A stretch of DNA of 64,000 nucleotides from assembly GCF_033115175.1 (NCBI RefSeq), contig NC_084850.1, positions 112,141,939 to 112,205,938 on the forward strand, in the 5' to 3' direction. The number at the start of each line of letters is the position of its first letter. Positions within the stretch are counted from its first letter, which is position 1. This document shows positions 60,097 through 64,000 of the stretch, piece after piece. The stretch is from Lepus europaeus. Its lineage: Eukaryota > Chordata > Mammalia > Lagomorpha > Leporidae. The position numbers and the translations under genes were made by a program. The notes under the pieces are model-generated. The model had not been told where the DNA came from. It did not search any database and was given only the letters and a program-made list of their open reading frames with translations.

Positions 60097-62095
60097 CCCA
60101 AAAATATCAGTTGTTGCACTTTTACCAAGTTAAATGCCTAAAGAATATAAATTGAATGTAAGGTAAAAGAGGAATCATAATATTTTTAAAAGTTTCTGAA
60201 AAGCATCAAGTGGTGCATATAATATATATATGTAATATACTCCCATAAATATATTATTTTCATATAAAATTAGATAAAATCTTCAGATTTATGCATTTTC
60301 ATAATGCATATGATACTATTAATATAAAGTATTATAATGAACTAACTATAAAATTCACATATTTAATATTTTAGACAGAATAAATACGCTAAATGTAGAA
60401 TAAAAGTACAAGCTAGATATAAAATAAAAGGTTTAAAATGGCTAAGAAAAATTACAAGCTTTTGTAATTAGCTTCAATCTCAAAGCATTAAATTGGAAAC
60501 TAGAGTGATCAAAACTATAATTAGTATCATGTCATTGGTTTTGTCCTATAAATTGTTGGGAAATTATTGCCTTGGCAATGCAAGGATCATTCAGTCACAA
60601 TGGATTCACATTCCATTGTTTTTTGTGACAAGCAGTGGGTCCTTTTCCAATTATCTGCCCCACTGGACAGTAATAAATAAGAATTCATAAAGAGAAAAAG
60701 TAGCTCACAGAACAAAAGTATCCTGAGGTTGAGAATAACTTGAGTGACATACATAAAAAAGAAAAGAAATAATAAACTTTGACAGTGATACAGCTGAGTG
60801 AGAAAAACAGTAGGTTATGTCTGATGAGTTATTAAATAAAATATGAATAGACTGTACAGAAAGTAAATAATATGTATTCATAAAATTATACCCACTTGCT
60901 TCTCAAGGGCATTATAGAGAAATATAATACCAGCACAGATTCTATATTTTGAGCAAAATTATTTAATAACTAATATAAGTCTAATTCATGATACTGATGT
61001 TACTACTAAAATATGCTAATTTCACATAGGCAATTTACAGAACTCACATCTACTTTAAAAATCAGGTAATTGCTCAGAAAAGAGACTCAAAGGAAAATGT
61101 TCAGAAACTTGTTTAACTTTCTTTGAAGAAAAATGTGTAAGAAATTTATATTTTTAGATTATCAAAAACCTTTTCTTAGACTGAAAAATTCTGCTTTAAA
61201 TCTTTAATCTGGGAAAAACAAAACCATTTCTGCAGTAGGCACAAACAACGTGACTATTAGAATTCCAACAGAGTAGTGTCTAGGCTTTATTACATCACTT
61301 TGATCAAATGACTGCATATTTTAAATTTTAAATAGTTCAGCTCTATGGAAAGTATAAAATCAGCTCTCTCCTAGAAGGAAATAAAAGAAATGTTTTGACA
61401 TATTTGTGAAGCATTGTGAAGACACTTTAGTATATGTGAAATATTTATGTATGTGTTGCTATTTTTTAACTCAAGAATAAAAATGCTTCAAGCAAAACAA
61501 AGGATATTTATTGTCAAAGGTAAGACAATATTTGTGGATTTTTACTCTAGTTAATACTAAACTACACAGGGCCATACGTGTAGTCTTGGCTTTCCAATGT
61601 AAATAGGGAAATCATCTATTTACAAACAAAATTTACTAGTTTTTCCCTCTTTCTGAGTGTAGTGACAAAATTTGTGCTGGTGGAAGTATAATTCTTTTTA
61701 GTTGAAATGGTTATTATGGGAAGAAAATGGAAAATTCAAAAATTTCAAGAATTCTTTTAACTCATCTGGTTTGCTCAAAGAGAGAGAACCTTTGCTTTGC
61801 AGAGCAATTCAGTGCATCTGAGTTGTGAACTACATCTAGAGCCTAATAAGGGTTGGAACATTAAATTTCACTGTACAGTTGTCTAAGCAGAATTTCATGT
61901 GTTAGGTTGATTCTGTGAAGAAGATGGGAAAATCAAGAAATGCAGAAAAAGAGAGAAGAGTATTTGTGGAGAGAGAATACACAGAAACTTGAGAGAAGTC
62001 TGTTGAACATGGAGACACTGAGAAAAAAGAAAGGCATTTAAAGGCAGGGATTTATGTTGTGTGTAACTTGGAAAAGTAAATCTCCTTGAAAACTT
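60097..62095. other. Unassigned intron sequence
   Basis: Two kilobases of AT-rich intron. No exon-like block with fitting phase and no repeat that I can name. Confidence 0.4.
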
Positions 62096-62109
62096 CTTTA
62101 TATTTTGAC

Positions 62110-62452
62110 CCGCGCTGCTGCTCACTAGGCTAATCCTCCGCCTGTGGCGCCAGCACCACGGGTTCTAGTCCCGGTTGGGGCACCGGATTCTGTCCTGGTT
62201 GCCCCTCTTCCAGGCCAGCTCTCTGCTATGGCCCGGGAAGGCAGTGGAGGATGGCCCAAGTCCTTGGGCCCTGCACCCCATGGGAAACCTGGAGAAGCAC
62301 CTGGCTCCTGGCTTCGGATCAGCACAGCGCACCAGCTGTGGCAGCCATTTGGGGGGTGAACCAACGGCAAAGGAAGACCTTTCTCTCTGTCTCTCTCTCT
62401 CAGTAACTCTGCTTGTCAAACAAAAACAAAAACAAAAACAACAACAACACTA
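62110..62452 (+). mobile_element. CSINE, plus, young subfamily
   Basis: cgcgctgctgctcactaggc, taatcctccgcctgtggcgc, two closely spaced B-box-like motifs, CT tract, tail of (CAAAAA)n and (CAA)n. Perfect 14 bp duplication ctttatattttgac at 62096-62109 and 62453-62466. Confidence 0.95.
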
Positions 62453-62907
62453 CTTTATATTTTGACTGATTTAGAGGAATATCATAAATGTTTTGGTCCA
62501 AGACAACTAAATGGATGAATTAGCATGAGAAAGAGTTATATAAAAGCTGAAATGTGATGATTAGTTGTGAACTGAAAACAAAAGTACTTTGGAATCTTAG
62601 AGATCTTACACATCTAGTGCAGGGCTCAATGGGTAAAGGGGTCTGACGTAATTTCATTTCAATGTGAGTCTAGTATCTTCACCAACAGGAAGAAGATATG
62701 AAATAGTTAGGTTTTGTGGATTAGTCATTGCGCTTATTGTTGGGAGAATGAGTTTCTGTTTCAGCACTCTCAAAAGCAGTGGAGGTTACTTCACTACTTA
62801 TCTTAACTGGACCTCAAATTTTGTATCCATGTAGAGAAGAAATGGGGTTATAAGATGTCTAAAATGCCTTGGAATTTTGGTGTTTTCTGACTCTAGAATA
62901 TACTTAC

Positions 62908-63002
62908 CTTGAGGACCCTTCGGAAGTGGTGCCTGTGGGAGTCCAATAATAGGGTATATCCAGTGTATTGCTGGGATTTCTTTGGTATATGTTCCCAAAT
63001 TT
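62908..63002 (-). CDS. CFAP47: CFAP47 exon A (first visible, internal)
   Basis: This 95 bp internal exon follows a pyrimidine-rich tract ending tttctgtttag and is followed by the donor gtaagtat. It starts with one base completing an upstream codon, encodes 31 residues including the Tyr/Pro-rich stretch WIYPIIGLPQAP, and ends one base into the next codon (phase 1). The HWIYPIIGLP pattern looks like the closing strand of a Hydin-type domain ('W.Y...G.P'), as again at the end of the protein. The upstream exon is not in the window: I saw no convincing donor between 63003 and 64000. The AUG-less start confirms that this is not an independent gene. Confidence 0.82.
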
Positions 63003-63805
63003 CTAAACAGAAATTAAAATAATAAGAGTGAGCAAAAAGAGAAAACTTTCAATATTAGCCTTAAAGAGTTCACTCTTTATTAATTTAATAGCATTTTAGT
63101 AATTTAATTTAGTGATTTAAAATTTGGCAAAGAGAAAATGATGAAATAAAAAGTGGTTTTTGAAAACGTTGATTTAACAAACATGTCAGAGGAAACCCTG
63201 GAAAATCAGCACAAAGAAAACTATAATAAAATCATTATGAGATGTTAAGTTAAAATATAAGAGCTTTTTTCCCTATTTTTAAAATATTACTTTGGTATTT
63301 TTTGATGTGACTTGACTAGTATTAATGAATGATAATATAGTCTTCATGATCTATATATTCCAAACCTGACAGGGAAAGCAAATAACAACAAAAAAATACC
63401 CTGAAGTACAAGACTGAGGAAAGTGATGAGGAATTCACTTTTGGGAGCTTCCAAGGTAAAAGAAAGAGGATATGTCCAAATAGTCTGGGCCCATTATACA
63501 ACACTAGGAATATGACAGTTCTATAAAATATTTATGATCAGTGTAGAAGATGGAATATTTTTGTTAAAATATAATGCAGGACACTGCAAACAGGGCCAGT
63601 TGTGTCTGTGACATGTGGAATCACATAAGACCCCATAGCATAGTTAGAAGGGTTCTTTGTTTCTTAACTACTGTAAATATCTTGAAATTCTTAGTAAATT
63701 TTGAACAAGGATACTCTCACTCTCATTTTGCGTTGGGACTCACATATTATTTTAGCAAACCTTGAGAGTAAGTGTGGTGAAATGCATGATAGAATGAATA
63801 CTAAT
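63003..63805. other. Unassigned intron sequence upstream of exon A
   Basis: Holds the polypyrimidine tract and acceptor of exon A at 63003-63040 (minus strand). I found no further exon: nothing with a donor in the required phase 2 was convincing. Confidence 0.45.
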
Positions 63806-64000
63806 GGGGTTGGCACTGTGGCGTAGTGGGTAAAGCTGCCGCCTAGAGTGCTGGCATCCCATATGGGCACCAGTTTGAGTCCTGGCTGCTCCACTTCAGT
63901 TCCGGCTCTCTGCTATGGCCTGGGAAAGCAGTAGGAAATGGCCCAAGTCCTTGGGCCCCTGTGCCTGCATGGGAGACCCAGAAGAAGCTCCTGGCTCCTG
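63806..64000 (+). mobile_element. CSINE, plus, cut by the window edge
   Basis: Head ggggttggcactgtggcgta, 'gggcaccagtttgagtcctg', running to 'agctcctggctcctg' where the window ends. Confidence 0.93.

Larger units (their letters stand above)
13080..64000 (-). other. CFAP47: CFAP47-like gene, 3' part (six exons and introns)
   Basis: Six minus-strand coding blocks lie in order from 63002 down to 13104. Each is bounded by AG (5') and GT (3'). Junction phases are compatible at every step (1,1,2,2,0), and the coding total is 964 nt: one leading base, 320 codons and a stop. Introns are 3,920, 10,584, 2,752, 25,305 and 6,374 bp. The protein shows ASH/Hydin-type beta-sandwich signatures, such as VGFTPRMYSKKYKATLVIQ followed by WLYEINGLP. 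CFAP47 is known as an axonemal protein needed for sperm flagella and X-linked in mammals. I assign CFAP47 from recognition of this C-terminal pattern; other Hydin-family ciliary proteins are the alternative. Upstream exons lie beyond the window. Confidence 0.8.

Noticed and set aside
62798..62998. 66-codon minus frame as a separate small gene
   Set aside because: Its first part is CFAP47 exon A; the rest reads through the splice donor into the intron, and its nominal start is TTG rather than ATG.
1753..64000. Many similar 330 bp blocks that could suggest a tandem or CRISPR-like array
   Set aside because: The blocks are dispersed, in both orientations, with A-rich tails and individual target-site duplications: they are SINE retroposons.

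Overview
This is mammalian nuclear DNA, almost certainly from a lagomorph (rabbit or hare). The main sign is more than thirty copies of the lagomorph tRNA-derived C-repeat (CSINE). These are recognisable from a head close to ggggccggcgctgtggcgca, an internal pol III B-box-like ggttcgagtcc, a (CT)n tract and a (AATA)n/poly(A) tail. A rabbit-type L1 with its 3'-end variants is also present. There are no operons, bacterial genes, CRISPR arrays or ribosome binding sites. Nearly all short open frames here are accidental frames through SINE, L1 or microsatellite sequence.

The one protein-coding gene lies on the minus strand. Six exons (63002-62908, 58987-58835, 48250-48079, 45326-45165, 19859-19691, 13316-13104) each have AG/GT borders. 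Their splice phases fit perfectly (1,1,2,2,0), and together they encode a continuous 320-residue carboxyl terminus ending in TAA. The protein is an ASH/Hydin-type ciliary beta-sandwich protein. I recognise it as the C-terminal end of CFAP47 (cilia and flagella associated protein 47, X-linked in mammals). The rest of the gene lies beyond the right edge. The AATAAA poly(A) signal overlaps the stop codon, so the 3' UTR is probably very short.

Positions 1-13100 are downstream of the gene. They hold a TGAGGG-type variant telomeric array (153-267), an ancient plus-strand L1 broken by a minus-strand L1 3' end and several CSINEs (268-3560), another minus-strand L1 (3640-5165), more CSINEs and DNA-transposon fossils. 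The 6.4 kb last intron holds CSINEs and a candidate solo LTR (14375-14686). The 25.3 kb intron (19860-45164) is L1-rich. It contains a near full-length but broken lagomorph L1 (28163-35212), itself hit by two later L1 3'-end insertions with clear target-site duplications. It also holds an older L1 (37400-43310) carrying an MLT1-like LTR and nested CSINEs. The 10.6 kb intron (48251-58834) holds a 5'-inverted (twin-primed) L1, an NPM1 processed pseudogene and a DNA transposon with terminal inverted repeats. The first visible intron (58988-62907) is mostly unique AT-rich sequence with two CSINEs.

I see no undescribed biological system. The notable points are the reconstructed gene end, the stop-overlapping poly(A) signal, the layered retrotransposon insertions that can be ordered in time, and G-rich tracts that could form structure in DNA or pre-mRNA.
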